Assembly (NCBI GenBank): GCA_034509925.1
Contig: CM067527.1
Coordinates: forward strand, 6,938,501 to 7,002,500
DNA: 64,000 bases
DNA from: Hirudinaria manillensis
Lineage: Eukaryota; Annelida; Clitellata; Hirudinida; Hirudinidae
Direction of reading: 5' to 3'
Below the pieces are notes generated by a model, which saw nothing but the letters and a program-made list of their open reading frames with translations, was not told where the DNA came from and made no database searches. Positions 1-13,280 of the stretch are shown here, piece by piece; position 1 is the stretch's first letter, and each line of letters opens with the position of its first letter. Both the position numbers and the translations under genes were made by a program.

Positions 1-150
1 CCATCCATTCATCCATCCATCCATCTACCCATCCAACCATCCACCCATCCGTCTGTCCGCCCGCCGTCCTTTCGTCCGTCCGTCCGTCTATCCATAAACC
101 CATCCATTCATCCATCCGTCCATCCATTGTCCTTCCATCCATCTATCAAT
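1..150. repeat. (ATCC)n/(GTCC)n tetranucleotide array
   Basis: Imperfect CCAT and CCGT units run from the window edge to about 150, so the array is probably truncated by the boundary. No gene is visible. The same unit family recurs on either strand at 3.66, 6.13, 12.9, 15.0, 16.8, 19.9 and 23.9 kb. Confidence 0.85.
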
Positions 151-367
151 GCGACCAAAATCCAAAGAGTAATTATTGCACTTAATGTCGTCATCCTCTT
201 CCTACCTCCTTCAGTCCATCCGTCCATCGATCATTCATTCATGTAGCCCCGAAATCGAACGAATACTTGGAATAACAACCTGTCGTCTGCTCATTTCCCA
301 CGAGGCGTTTCCGGCGATCGTTTACGTCGACCACACGAAGAAGCTGTGGCTGGTGCGGTCTTGGCTG

Positions 368-588
<221 letters not shown>

Positions 589-713
589 ATGAGTATTGAA
601 TGAACTCCAGCACGTGTTACTTAATTGTAGTTTTACGGTCTCGTAAAAAATTCAAAAAACACTTTTCTTTGTCGCCGCTGTGACGCGTCTGTTTACTCTC
701 GTTGAGTGCTCTT

Positions 714-925
714 GATGACTATGATGATGACGATGATGATTATGATGATGATGATGGTCATGACGACGGCCAGGATGATGACGATGATGACGTCGATGAC
801 GATGATGATGAAGGTAATGCTGATATCATCAGTAATAACACTATAACAGCAACAGAATAACAACAATAACAACAATCATCATCATCATCATCATCAACAA
901 CAACAACTACAGCAACAGCAAGGAT
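714..925. repeat. GAT/GAC array followed by ATC and CAA units
   Basis: GATGATGAC-type triplets run to about 821. After a short spacer come AACAAC and ATCATC runs to 925. No coding signal. Confidence 0.85.
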
Positions 926-1079
926 TCCAATCACTGTTTATGTTTATAGTTAATAAATTACGTTGCTCGATGGACATGAAACGGCAAATGATTTTCAATC
1001 CCTCATCCATATCAATGTGGACCTCGGTGCTATCCGTACACAATTCATGGATTTATGCAAAAAAAATAATTATAAATAT

Positions 1080-1253
1080 ATTAATAATAATATTATTATT
1101 ATTATTCCATTTAATTATAATAGATATAAATAATAATAATATTGATATATATTATGTTACATTATTATTAATTATTATAATATATTATTATTATTATTAT
1201 TAATCATCATCATATTATCATTATTATTATTATTATTATTAAAATTATTATTA

Positions 1254-1306
<53 letters not shown>
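1080..1306. repeat. Interrupted ATT-rich repeat
   Basis: Several ATT runs (about 1170-1206, 1212-1242 and 1255-1306) separated by AT-rich DNA. The flanks from 926 to 1722 are AT-rich with no recognisable gene. Confidence 0.85.
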
Positions 1307-1308
<2 letters not shown>

Positions 1309-1722
1309 GTCATATTTTTTAAATTATTATTATTATTAAAATTGTTAAATATTTTTTTACATGTTACATGTAATGCAATGCAATTAACTATTGAACAACA
1401 AGAGCCACAACAACTTACAAGCGATTAGCTTTAAGAGCATTTGCCCTTGTTTAGATTTTTATTTAGAAAATTATTTCTTAATAATAAATTTAATTTAATA
1501 ATTAATTAATTTAAGTTTAATATTATTAATAATTTTATTGCTAAAACCAATGTTCGAACGTGGCTCATCCTAACGTGCGTGAGTGTAGCATTGAATTTGT
1601 ATTTAATTTCAACATTGAAATGCAATTTGCAGAATTTCATTTGCAGGCCACGTGATCCGTCGCTGTCAACCATTTGTTTTGTTGGATTCTTCTTCGTGGG
1701 ATGTTTCTTTGCGTCATCGTTA

Positions 1723-1862
1723 TTGATGTCGTCGTCATCATCATCATCATCATCATCAAAATTCCTGATGGATGACATCATTGTCGTCAACACCGTCATC
1801 ATCATCGTCATCATCATCATCGTTGTCATCGTCGTAGTCGTCATCGTCACCATTGTCGGCAT
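1723..1862. repeat. ATC/GTC trinucleotide array
   Basis: Units of ATC, GTC and GTT, with the longest pure stretch at about 1736-1757. Acidic or poly-Ser open frames here are repeat shadows. Confidence 0.85.
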
Positions 1863-1875
1863 CGTCGAGATGATG

Positions 1876-3000
1876 ATTTTTTGAAGATAAATAACGATCC
1901 CGAAGGCATCAGAGGCATCTCACAAGAGCACAAGTGCACAAGTCGTACATTAAGCAGACACCGATCATTGCACCAAAGGATTTCATTCCATCAGGAATGA
2001 ATTTCCATCCGGAATCACCGTCATCAGAAATGCCACGAACAGATCAATGGCCGCGTCACAACTGACGTCATCATTTGACGTCATCATCTGCCTCCTCAAC
2101 GATCCACACCTGGATCCATACAATTGCATTTGTTGACCGACAATTGATCTCAATGGAGCATGAAAATCGACCAATCACAAACAGGTAACTTAAAGGTGTT
2201 GATGTTCCACGCTTGGCTGAGCAACCATTTGATTCTGCTTTTCATGATTAGTGGTTATTTAATTTATTAAAGACCATCATCCTCGTCGCCGTCGTCGTCA
2301 TCATCCTCCTCACCATGGTAACATGTCGCAAACATCACACAACACAGATGCAAAATCTCGTTGACCAACAAAACATGAAATTTTCTTTTTTGTTTTGTCA
2401 TCATTTTGAAGGATTCGTGGAAAGACTTATGTGAGTATAAAGCAGAACTTGAATGATTGAAGTCGTCCGATATCAGGATAATTGATATACTATTATATTA
2501 AATATGTCATTAAGTTTTTCTACTCATTTATCTCGTTATTACAAACTTAAATAAAATAATAATAATAATAATTTTCAAAGATTAATAATAGTTTATGTGT
2601 TTTAGTAAATTTTTACTTTAGTTGTTATTATTATTTTCATTGTTGTTGTTATCGTTGATGTTATTATAATTTATTACTAATCAATACTATTTAGTGTAAT
2701 AATACCAGCCACAGCATTGGAATGTAATTCTTTATTTGCTTAATAACTATAATTAATTAATAATTATAATTTATTTATTTAAAGCTAATGATTAACGCAT
2801 AAAATAATTAGAAATACCAATTATATTAATAATAAATTTATGTAATGTTGTTGTTACCTTTTGTAATTACATTATTGTATATAATATCCGTGACCCAAAA
2901 CAATGAAGAAGGATCGATAACCAATCAAAGAACCCGGCTCAACAAAAATCAGGTTCATCCTGACCTAATAACGGGGTCAGAGCATAAAAGGATTAAAGAA
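1876..3000. other. Intergenic AT-rich stretch, no gene seen
   Basis: Contains a short GTC/ATC run at 2277-2315 and otherwise AT-rich unique-looking sequence. I see no open frame with family resemblance and no RNA gene. Confidence 0.6.
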
Positions 3001-3007
3001 GACATAT

Positions 3008-3360
3008 TGATGATGGTGACGCTGCTGCTGCTGCTGATAATGATGACGATGATGATGACAATGATGATGACGATGACGATGATGGTGATGATGATGACGA
3101 CGATGATGATGATGATGATGGTGATGATGACGATGATGATGACAATGATGATGACGATGACGATGATGGTGATGATGATGATGACGATGATGATGATGAT
3201 GGTGATGATGATGACGATGATGATGATGGTGATGATGACGATGATGATGACAATGATGATGACGATGACGATGGTGATGACGGCCACAACGACGACTATG
3301 ACGATGGTGTTGAGGCTTGTGGTCAGGGTGATATTGATGATGATGATGATGACGAAGATG
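3008..3360. repeat. GAT/GAC/GGT array with higher-order repeats
   Basis: A triplet array of about 350 bp. A longer motif beginning GACAATGATGATGACGATGA occurs at 3057, 3141 and 3249, so blocks of 84 and 108 bp were duplicated as units. Long Met/Thr, Ile/Val and Ser/Pro open frames across it on both strands are shadows. Confidence 0.9.
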
Positions 3361-3660
3361 TCATTGATGATGAATGGACCAACGTCGCATGGAGGCAAAT
3401 ATGACATTAGTTCTGACTAATCGACAATGCAGTTCCTAATCTATGTCAGTATCATCATCATTATCATCTTTTTCAAACTTTATCCCGGATGATTTATTAC
3501 ACTAGTTTTGCTATATATATGATAGTTAAGCCAGGGGTCATGATAATAATAATAAGAGGTAATGATGATGACGATGACTGAAAGGATATTACAAATGTGG
3601 TCTCATTTCTCCAATAGCGAGAGCTGAACAAATATTTATGGTTGTGACGTAATAAGATTA

Positions 3661-3735
3661 TGTATGGCTGGACGGACGGATGGATGCCCGGACGGATGGA
3701 CGGACTGACCGATGGACAGACAGATGGATGATGCA
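3661..3735. repeat. GGAC/GGAT tetranucleotide array
   Basis: Imperfect GGAC/GGAT units, the complement of the CCGT/CCAT family. The following 3736-4895 is AT-rich with no gene that I can support. Confidence 0.8.
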
Positions 3736-4889
3736 GGTAAGGATGGACGAAGAAATTAAATAAAACTATCATCCGGCATGCAAGTCTGCCATTGTAAATT
3801 GTTGGAATTTATATTTCGTGAGTTCCTGTCGTGACGTCATCCTTCATTCCTCCTCCAAACATTTGCTTGTCTTCAATCCATCCGACGTACCGTTATCAAT
3901 CCAACCTCTGGGTGCATTTAAACTGACTGTGCTTGTTTGGTGGGATTTAATTGTTAATAACATTTAATATTTGTTATTTACATTTTAATTCATTAAACAC
4001 TTTAAAAATTATTTAGAGGCATTTACTCTATCGGCTTCCCTTGGAAATGCAGGCAGAAAATGCTTCTTAAGTGTGGACATCAAGTACAAAATACTTAATA
4101 TAATATACCTACTACAATGTAAACTACTTGTAACATTAGTACATTACTTGATACAATATACCCAGTACAGTGTACATGGTATATCCTCTCGAAAGAACAC
4201 CAACAAATCTGAATCACTGAAGGAAAATCAACAACGAATTGCATTTGAAATTGAATGAAGGGAAGGTCACCTTGACAGAAAAGTGTTCATGGCAAACTTA
4301 TTAATTTAAAATAATTTTTTATGATTTATTCTAAATTCAAATTTATTGATAAATATATGTATACAAAGGTAGAGATAAATAACTACTTGAGGTCATACTT
4401 GAGGTCGATGTATGTGGACGATGGATTATAGAAATACTCGCCTTACTGGGTGACTTTGGCCAAATTTATATGTTAACTTCCAGCTTATAACTTCCCAGTT
4501 TGTCATCTCGTTTAACAGAACAGCGAATGATGAAAATAATAAAACAAACTTCTCTCTTCAATCCGAGTCAATTGAGTCTCCGCTGCAACGACAGGTGTGG
4601 CGGATCCCAATGGAAAAACTGGAAAAGGTGGTCACAATTCATCTTGATTAAAGAAACGTCTGCTTGACTCATGAAAAAGCATTGGCAAATAAAACTAAGA
4701 ACGATCCAAGAATCCAAGGAGAGGCAGCCACGATGAGAATCGTTTCTCAGAAGCAAGTAACCGGCATTATATTATTATTATTAGACAATATAAGAAAAAA
4801 AGACATTTAACAATTTTTTAAAAACGATTTATAAACTTATTTGAATCGGGCGAAAAATGCTATTTATTTATTTACATGTGTCTGGCGAT

Positions 4890-4895
<6 letters not shown>

Positions 4896-4947
<52 letters not shown>
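4896..4947. repeat. (ATT)n microsatellite
   Basis: About 17 uninterrupted TTA units. Confidence 0.9.
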
Positions 4948-5261
4948 TATTGGCCTCCAGGAGTCCACGGATGACTGCCTCGACTGGAATTTATGCTTGG
5001 ATGATTTTCAATAAAAATTTCTATTCGCACGTGAATTCTTTGTTTTCTCCTGTAAATTTTGAACGGTAATAATATTTACTATAGATATATTAATAGTAAA
5101 TATGAATAAATAAGAGATTAATTATTAAATTTACAAGGCAATTATTGAATTTATTATTTTAAATATAATTTTTCTGAGAGTTAATTGCAGAGAAATACTG
5201 TAATTTAAAAAAATATTGATAGCTCAACTCAAAGTAATGCATTGGTCGCATATAGTAACAA

Positions 5262-5455
5262 CTATAACAACAACAATAACAACAACAATAACAACAACAA
5301 TAACAACGACAATAGCAACAACAATAACAACAACAATAAAAATAACAACAACAATAACAACGACAATAACAACAACAATAACAACAACAATAACAACAAC
5401 AATAACAACAACAATAACAACAACAATAACAACAACAATAACAACAGCAACTATT
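5262..5455. repeat. 12-bp minisatellite AACAACAACAAT
   Basis: Sixteen or so copies of a 12-bp unit, with a few substituted copies such as CGACAAT and AGCAACA. Because 12 is a multiple of 3, every frame is open (poly-Asn, Thr-rich, poly-Leu), with no coding meaning. Confidence 0.9.
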
Positions 5456-5670
5456 TTCTACTGAAACTACTACAATAATAAGCTTTAGTTCTATTGATAT
5501 CATCACATCGTGACCTTTCGGTGCGACCTTCGCCATTATGCCTAAGAATAAATTATGTTAATTACAGACCATCTATGATAGGTGTAATTAAAATGGTCGT
5601 TGGCATGTCGCATTCTGTCATTGGTGGTCTATAATTAGCCATTCAATGAGACGTTGTCACCATTTCTTCG

Positions 5671-6005
5671 TCATCATTGTCATCGTCATCATCATCATCA
5701 AGCCACTTATCCACGAGTACACGATATAAAGGCTATAAGCATCATAGTCATTAACATCATCGTCGTCGTCATCGTCAGTATCATCATCATCGTCGTCATC
5801 ATCAGAGTCATCAAGAACTCTGCCATCATTCCTCATCGTCTTCTTCATCATCTTCATTGGCCGTAAATTTTCCTTCGAGCCTGTACAATTACCGCCCACG
5901 GCTGTGGACACAAGTAATTAAGAATACCGCCATCATCATCATCATCACCGTCATTACAGAACATCGTCATCATCATCATCAACATCGTCGTCTTTATCAT
6001 CATCC
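5671..6005. repeat. Two ATC/GTC arrays
   Basis: ATC/GTC triplets at about 5671-5860 and 5930-6005 separated by unique sequence. A GGAC/GGAT stretch follows at about 6125-6200. Confidence 0.8.
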
Positions 6006-6430
6006 CTCGCCATTCAGCATCGTTATCAACAGGCAGAGGTCAAAGGTCACGCGTGGAACTCCTTTGAAGAATGCTTTTCTGGAACGAAGCACGTGATGAA
6101 TGGATGAATGCTAGGTTAACTGATGCATGGACGGACGGACAGACGGATGGACTGACGAAGTTACGGACGAATGGACGGACGGATGAACGAACGAATGAGG
6201 GAAAGTGTTTAAGTGATTCATGTTAAAACTTTTGTCATTTTGAATCTGCTTTGAATTCGCCATCCGCATTTATTTCCAATAAATCCGATAGAATTCGATA
6301 GATGGCCCGATGGATACCTCTGCCAACGTAACTATTTTATTGTAAATGGGGCTCTCTCCAGGCATAAGGTTTCATTAATTGATACTTTTCTCTTTTTTTT
6401 TGGCCGCTGGTGCGGTTGAAGTCGCTGATG

Positions 6431-6431
<1 letters not shown>

Positions 6432-6526
<95 letters not shown>
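6432..6526. repeat. (GATT)n tetranucleotide array
   Basis: About 24 perfect GATT units. The Asn-Gln-Ser-Ile open frames on the minus strand are shadows. Confidence 0.95.
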
Positions 6527-6662
6527 CCCCACGTCAAACCGAAAAACAAATTAGATCATATGTTCATATCAAACACAAAAACCGAGTGTCTTCGACGGTT
6601 CAAATAAAACATGAACTAAGATGTCGATATAACTTCGGCAGAACCAAAAATTAATGTTCAAT

Positions 6663-7022
6663 TTATTCTTCCTCCCTTCTCTTGTAAGCCACTGCGTAGA
6701 AAGCACCAGGTTCTCCTCTCACTCGGACGATCCACTGGTTGCTTCCTCTTTTCTCGTTAACCTCCTTTAGTTTTTCTGAGAAAAGCCTCTTGCAGGTTTC
6801 TCTGTCTTCCTTTGACAGATCCAGACTTAGGACGACTTTACTGAAGTCTTTGCTTCCCTTCAATCTTTTACTGTTCTCCAGCACATTGTTTCTAGAGTTT
6901 TCGTTGTCAAATTTGATTAGAATTGGCCTTGGTCTTGCGGCATCAACTTTTCTCCCAATTCTCAACAACTTCCTTGTCCATCTTTTTTAAACTGACTTCT
7001 TTCAAAAGTTTCAGCACACTTT
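6663..7022 (-). pseudogene. LINE ORF1-like fragment, frameshifted
   Basis: The minus strand encodes about 100 residues with the pattern RPRPILIKF, then VLSLDLSKEDRE and a basic C-terminus ending in KRREEE. This resembles the RRM-like region of LINE ORF1-type proteins found scattered in invertebrate genomes (family recall, not a search). The frame breaks near 6965: upstream residues of the type LLKEVSLKKMDKEVVE lie in another frame and continue to about 7022, just before an (ATT)n array. No reverse transcriptase is nearby, so this is a dead fragment. Confidence 0.5.
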
Positions 7023-7041
7023 CTTTATCTTGAGACCCATC

Positions 7042-7161
<120 letters not shown>

Positions 7162-7555
7162 GAGAAAAATGAAAATTTAATTAAAATTAATAAAAGTTTT
7201 TTTTAAATTCTTTACAAACCAATTATATTAAATATCGAAATAAGTTCCAATTTCTTTTCTCATAACGGAATTGATGAATTTTTACAGTTTTTTCCTTAAA
7301 AATGATAAAAAATTATTTCCTTTTAAAATAAAAAAATGTGGAACGTCCTTAATGACCCCAAACCCCATCCAGAATCAATGCATGTTCTTCGTTTTGCGAA
7401 TTAAGCCTTTGACGCTTGATTTGGAAATGAAACAAGTCATTTTAATTTCATGATTGATGGTTGTCATCATCAATGTAGTCGTCGTAATGTTATTGATATT
7501 ATTATTGACAAATAATAATAACAATAATATTAATAACATAATCTGATATGATGAT

Positions 7556-7711
<156 letters not shown>

Positions 7712-7892
7712 AATTTTAATTATTACGAAGGCGACATAAAGAGGCCGCTACTTGATCGTCACGGCTTCTATTGACGACGCATCCACGCAGTGGGACGTGG
7801 ATAAATAAATCCTTGTTGCCTCCAAATGCTCTGAGTGTATCGTCGATAAGCCATTAGTAGACAGAACTGCAAGTAACTGAATAAGAACATCA

Positions 7893-8165
7893 TCATTGTC
7901 ATCGTGTTCATCATCATCATCATCACCAGAATCATCATCATCATCATCGTCGTTGTCTTCGTCATCATCACCAACATCATCATCGTTGTCGTTTTTACCA
8001 TTGTCATCAGCACCCTTTCAAGAATAAAAATCACGCGTGTTATCTCAATAATGACGCTCTTGTAACTGATAACGATGACATCAAAAAGCCGAATGATGGT
8101 GATGATGACGATGATGATGATAATGGTGATGATGACTACGACGAGGAGGACGACGACGATGGTGT
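7893..8165. repeat. Opposed ATC and GAT arrays
   Basis: ATC-type triplets occupy about 7893-8000 and GAT-type triplets about 8093-8165, so the two arrays face one another across about 90 bp. A further GAT/GAC run lies at 8462-8555. Confidence 0.8.
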
Positions 8166-8689
8166 TGATTTTAATTATATAATGTTGATGGGATTTTTTT
8201 TTGTTTCAATCTGACGGCAAGGACTCTTGAAATAAAATATTTATTGAAACAAATCTTTGAATTATCGTCAAACTGAAACAATTTCCCAGCTGAAAAATCC
8301 TGAATTTTTCCTAAGAAACAAAACTAATTGGGATGTTTATTTTAAATAATCTTTGGTCATCTTTGATTTCTTTGTTTCATTTCACCGGCCATCGATGTTG
8401 CGTGCTGAGAATGCCGAGAAGACGAACGCGTGATGATAACGATCACTCGTGGTAATGGTAACGATGCTTATGGTGATGATGATGACGACGACGATGACAA
8501 TAACAGTGACGATGATAATGGTGGCGATGACGGTGACGGTGACTATGATGATGATATTTGATTGTAATTGACGACAACGAAGATCACGTCGATAATTATG
8601 TTCGAAATCACGATTTGAAAGAATTGTTCCAAGTCATTTCGTATAAAGTAACTCTACAACTTGACCAAGTATTGGCCAATTCATCAGAA

Positions 8690-8860
8690 AAGGCATTAAT
8701 TCATCCAATCGTGCATCAATTTACATAACAACTGAACATCAATTCATCCAACCATGCATCCATTCTCAAAATCAACCCTGCATCAATCCAACCACGCATC
8801 CATTCAAACAACCATGCACCTATTCACACGGCCATGCATCAATGCATCAATTCATTCGAA
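8690..8860. repeat. Degenerate CATCCAATCATG-type repeat
   Basis: Diverged units built on ATCCA, CATGCATC and TTCATCC, related in composition to the CCAT arrays. The Ser/His-rich open frame across it is a shadow. Confidence 0.6.
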
Positions 8861-9683
8861 CGGCAGCATCTCCCGCGGCTGTCGTCGTCCAAGAATTCAC
8901 GCTCCAATGAACAGAGACCACAGAAAAATGGCAATGTTTTAAGTATTAGTTTCTCGGTCTTTTTTTCCATTTTACTTTAAATGATGACTTTAACAATAAA
9001 AGGTGTTCTTGGGTGCTAAATTATTTTTAAAAGTAATTATTAATTAATTCCTATTATAATTATAATTATACAAGTTGAGATAATTTAAGTTATTTGAATA
9101 TTTAATAAACACTGTAAACTTAAGAATTATGTATCAATATTAATATAATAATATATCATTCATATTTGTTTAAATTATTATTATTAATAATTAAATAAAT
9201 AAATAACAATACATCATCCGACAGATGCTCCATTAAGAGCGCATGGATATCGTGGGAAGCTTTTAACCTTCTCATATTATTACCTACAAATGTTCAACCA
9301 TCAGTTGCGTAGGAACTACTTCACGGGAACTTCTTTGGCGGAGTTATACACTTTCGCAGACCAAAGCAACTGTAGCAATGTTGTATGGATGTTAATTTAA
9401 AAGATTGTAACACAACCAAGTATGCGATTGTTTATTACAATCATATTGACTAATTAATTGTTCCTAAATATAATAAAACACCAAAAAAACCAAATAATTA
9501 TATAAATATATAAATTAATATTTATTAATATTTATTAATAATATTAATAATAATTATTATATAAATTAATATTGAATAATAACATTATTATTTCTTGGAA
9601 TTATTATATACCAACCGGTATAATTTTTCTAAATTTGAAATTAACACTGTTACCGATGATAGCATTAATAACAGTTCCCGGGC

Positions 9684-9684
<1 letters not shown>
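8861..9684. other. AT-rich intergenic stretch, nothing recognised
   Basis: No open frame, RNA gene or transposon signature that I can support. Palindromic AT runs such as TAATTAATAAT are frequent. Confidence 0.5.
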
Positions 9685-9762
<78 letters not shown>

Positions 9763-9773
9763 TAATAATATTA
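9685..9773. repeat. (AAT)n microsatellite
   Basis: About 89 bp of AAT units, followed by AT-rich DNA with no gene to 10,670. The short plus-strand open frame from 9811 shows no family resemblance. Confidence 0.95.
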
Positions 9774-10730
9774 TCATTGTTATTATCAACATCGTCATCA
9801 TGACTTTCGTATGATCGAAAGAAAAGGAGAGATTCGATGGCGGATGACAGAAGAAGGAGACTGCATCCCGGACAAGTTATGGGAGGAAAACATCGGAGAT
9901 GAGATAAAAAGGAGTTGGAAAATGAAGTGGAGACGCCACTTGACACGTCGATATGGAAAACTGCTGATGCTTCGAGTTGCCGTTGTTTTTGTTGATTTTG
10001 TTTATATTGTTGCAGTTGTGATAATAGTTTTATGTCGTCGTTAACGTATTATAACGTAGTAGTTGTAATGTGTGTAGTAATGGACGTTGTCGCAATAGAT
10101 GCAGTCGATGTGGATGCAACAAATGTAATAGTAGGAATCACAGTAACTTCTGTTCTTATAGGTCGTTTGGTTCACACGAAACTTATGTCGAAAAAGACAA
10201 ACAGATTTTAACGAACTCAGTCGTTTAAATCGTGGTTTTGGTTGTTGGAATTGCCTCTCTGTTCCGAAAGCAAGTTGCAAACACATCCAATCCTATTGCA
10301 TAATTCATATAAAAAAAATAAATAGAATAAAATCAAAATAAATGGCTGCCAAATCGATGTGGCGTCAAACAAATGGACATAAAGTCTCCAGAGGTCAGAA
10401 GGGACAAGATAGAAAACTTTCCTTACATAAATTCAAGTGGAACCATTTTCAGGTGGTTGTAACAAAAAAAAAACTAAACAAAAAAAAAAGCCAATTCCTG
10501 TCTTAAATTAAACGCAATTTTACTGTCGAAATTCTTTTAAAAATGAAAACAAAAATATTGAAATAAAACAAAAATCGTTAAAAACGTCAAATCGAAAAAT
10601 ATTTTTTTTCAAGAATATTTTTTTGTTCTAATTGAAATTTTCGACGAAAATTGAATAAGTCCTGCGAGAATGACTCGATATCATGCGATGATCATTGGCA
10701 GCAATACTCATCGTCACCGTGGTTTTCATA

Positions 10731-10785
10731 AACATCATCATCATCATCATCGTTACCGCCATCATCATCGTCATCATCATTGTAC
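10731..10785. repeat. ATC triplet run
   Basis: Short His-coding ATC/CAT run about 95 bp before the large CACT array. Confidence 0.8.
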
Positions 10786-10879
10786 GTCAACTGACATCGT
10801 GTCCCGCTCTGAAGGAAATAAAAACATTTTGATGCCTCCAATTAGCATTAAATTGTGGGTGCTCAGTTTTGAGGAGGGG

Positions 10880-11555
10880 CACTCACTCACTCACTCACTC
10901 ACTCACTCACTCACTCACTCACTCACTCACTCACTCACTCACTCACTCACTCACTCACTCACTCACTCACTCACTCACTCACTCACTCACTCACTCACTC
11001 ACTCACTCACTCACTCACTCACTCACTCACTCACTCACTCACTCACTCACTCACTCACTCACTCACTCACTCACTCACCTCACTCACTCACTCACTCACT
11101 CACTCACTCACTCACTCACTCACTCACTCACTCACTCACTCACTCACTCACTCACTCACTCACTCACTCACTCACTCACTCACTCACTCACTCACTCACT
11201 CACTCACTCACTCACTCACTCACTCACTCACTCACTCACTCACTCACTCACTCACTCACTCACTCACTCACTCACTCACTCACTCACTCACTCACTCACT
11301 CACTCACTCACTCACTCACTCACTCACTCACTCACTCACTCACTCACTCACTCACTCACTCACTCACTCACTCACTCACTCACTCACTCACTCACTCACT
11401 CACTCCCACTCACTCACTCACTCACTCACTCACTCACTCACTCACTCACTCACTCACTCACTCACTCACTCACTCACTCACTCACTCACTCACTCACTCA
11501 CTCACTCACTCACTCACTCACTCACTCACTCACTCACTCACTCACTCACTCACTC
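10880..11555. repeat. Very long (CACT)n array
   Basis: About 676 bp of CACT units, roughly 168 copies, with only two visible interruptions: CACCTCAC near 11,077 and CACTCCCAC near 11,405. Thr-His-Ser-Leu open frames are a consequence of the repeat. It is by far the longest pure array in the window. Confidence 0.97.
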
Positions 11556-12137
11556 CTTCGCATTCCTCATTGTATGTTGAAAGTTCCAAGTTGAAAGGAA
11601 GCTTTCTCGAGTGTGGAAGGCGTTGATGTGCGTTGGAAATAATTGTTTGTCAATCGGTCAATTAGGAGTGGAAAAGTCCGACAACTGTCGCTTCTGAAAG
11701 CGATTCACGAGTCTGCGCTGAGAAATGAAGTCGTGTGAGAATCAAGTCGACACGAGTGGATGTTTGCCTTGCGGAGAGTGTTTGGTCGTGTGTGTGTGTG
11801 CGCGCACGTGTGTGAGTGTGTTTGTTTGGTTCTGAATGGTGGTCGGTGTGGTTATGGCGGTAGGTGTGGTATCAACGACTCGAAGCCAATTGTTTGTAAC
11901 AAGAAGTCGTCAAAAGTGTGGGAAGCGCAGAAAAGTATTTCAGTTGTTTTAAGATGCATAGTTTATTGATTGTACTTGTTGTTGCAGTTGTTGTTGCAAT
12001 TGTAGTTGTTGTTGTGGCTGTTCTTGGGAAGTTTGAATTTCATGGACAACAGCTGACAGCCGATTCTGATGTTCTTCAAAGTTTACTCTTTCGTACGTGA
12101 TCACGTTCGACCTGCTCTGAGTTATTGTAACGTCCAC
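11556..12137. other. Unique-looking spacer, no gene seen
   Basis: Includes a GTGTGTG/GCGCACGTG stretch at about 11,788-11,822 and a GTTGTT-rich run at 11,970-12,020. No supported gene. Confidence 0.5.
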
Positions 12138-12295
12138 GGCGATGATAACGTTGACGGTGATGATGAAGACGACGACGACGATGACCGTGTTGGTGGTGGT
12201 GGTGGTGGTGGTGATGATGATGATGACAATGACGACGACGACGACGATGATGATGATGGTGGCGGTGAAGACGACGACGACGACGAGGAGCAAGC
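12138..12295. repeat. GAC/GAT/GGT triplet array
   Basis: Mixed GAT, GAC and GGT triplets. Poly-Asp, Gly and Arg open frames are shadows. AT-rich DNA with no gene follows to about 12,880. Confidence 0.85.
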
Positions 12296-12879
12296 AGGTT
12301 GCTCTTATCACCGTAACAGACGTCGATGGTTGTGTTCAAGTATTGAAGTGTTCTTCCGTTGATAAGGAAAATTGTCCTCACATGAGCGACTAATGGACCA
12401 TGTAAAATGTATAACATATTATATAATATCAATAATAATAATAATAAATAATAATGATAATGATAATATTAAATAATGATAATATTAGTAATAATAACTA
12501 AATGATTATATTTTAAACTCTGGCGTAATCACCATTTCAATAATCCAACTATTAATAATGACACGTCACAAACTTAATTCAATTTAATATGAAATTACGA
12601 AAATAAACAAAATTAAAATAATTTATAAATCATCATAATTTATAAAATTGATCTTAATTTTTATTATAAACGTTGTCCTTAACGATGCGATGGCTGCCGT
12701 TTGTACCATGTGATGCATAATTAGCGAGTGATTTATTTGGTCTGTTGGTTGTCATCAGTCATGCGTGACGATCGTGACGTTCAAATTGTGACCTCAAAAT
12801 GGAAAAGAAGACTTTCCAACGTTTAAATGAACAATTACGACCATATTTATCTGACATTCACAAACGTCTGCAATCGTGG

Positions 12880-12985
12880 ATGGCTCGTTGGATGGATGGA
12901 TGGATGGACAGATGAATGGATGGACGGACGGATGGACGAGTGAATGAATGGAAAGATGATTGAGTGATTGATTGGAAAGGTGGAT
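12880..12985. repeat. GGAT/GGAC tetranucleotide array
   Basis: Imperfect GGAT/GGAC units interleaved with GAATGAAT and GATTGATT. Confidence 0.8.
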
Positions 12986-13177
12986 GGATGGATAGGTAGA
13001 CGAATAAAAGGACAAAGCAAATCCCGATAGCAAATCTTTCAATCAGACAACGCGGAACGAAAGCATTAGAAAGACCATTAGTGGTTTGTGTACACATAGA
13101 GTTGCACCTGCTGGCACTTTCTAAGTAAACGATTCGATGATTAGATGGATTGTTGAGTGAAAGAATCAACCACTGAA

Positions 13178-13280
13178 TGAATGAAAGAAAGAAAGAAAGA
13201 AACAAACAAACAAACAAAGAAACAAAGAAAGAAAGAAAGAAAGAATGAATGAATGAATGAATGAATGAATGAATGAATGT
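13178..13280. repeat. GAAA, CAAA and GAAT tetranucleotide runs
   Basis: Consecutive runs of AAGA, AACA and AATG units, suggesting stepwise conversion of one tetranucleotide into another. Confidence 0.8.

Noticed and set aside
2845-3420. 191-codon Met/Thr-rich open frame
   Set aside because: Produced by the GAT/GAC array; no family resemblance in the unique flanks.
5159-5536. Cys/Tyr-rich minus-strand frame resembling a cysteine-rich peptide
   Set aside because: It is the complement of the 12-bp AACAACAACAAT minisatellite, so the Cys pattern is an artefact.
9811-10044. 77-codon plus-strand frame beginning MIERKGEIRWRM
   Set aside because: No recognised family, and it turns into a hydrophobic GTT-rich tail typical of repeats.
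10670-11626. 318-codon Thr-His-Ser-Leu open frame
   Set aside because: It is the translation of the (CACT)n array; a second frame across it is equally open.
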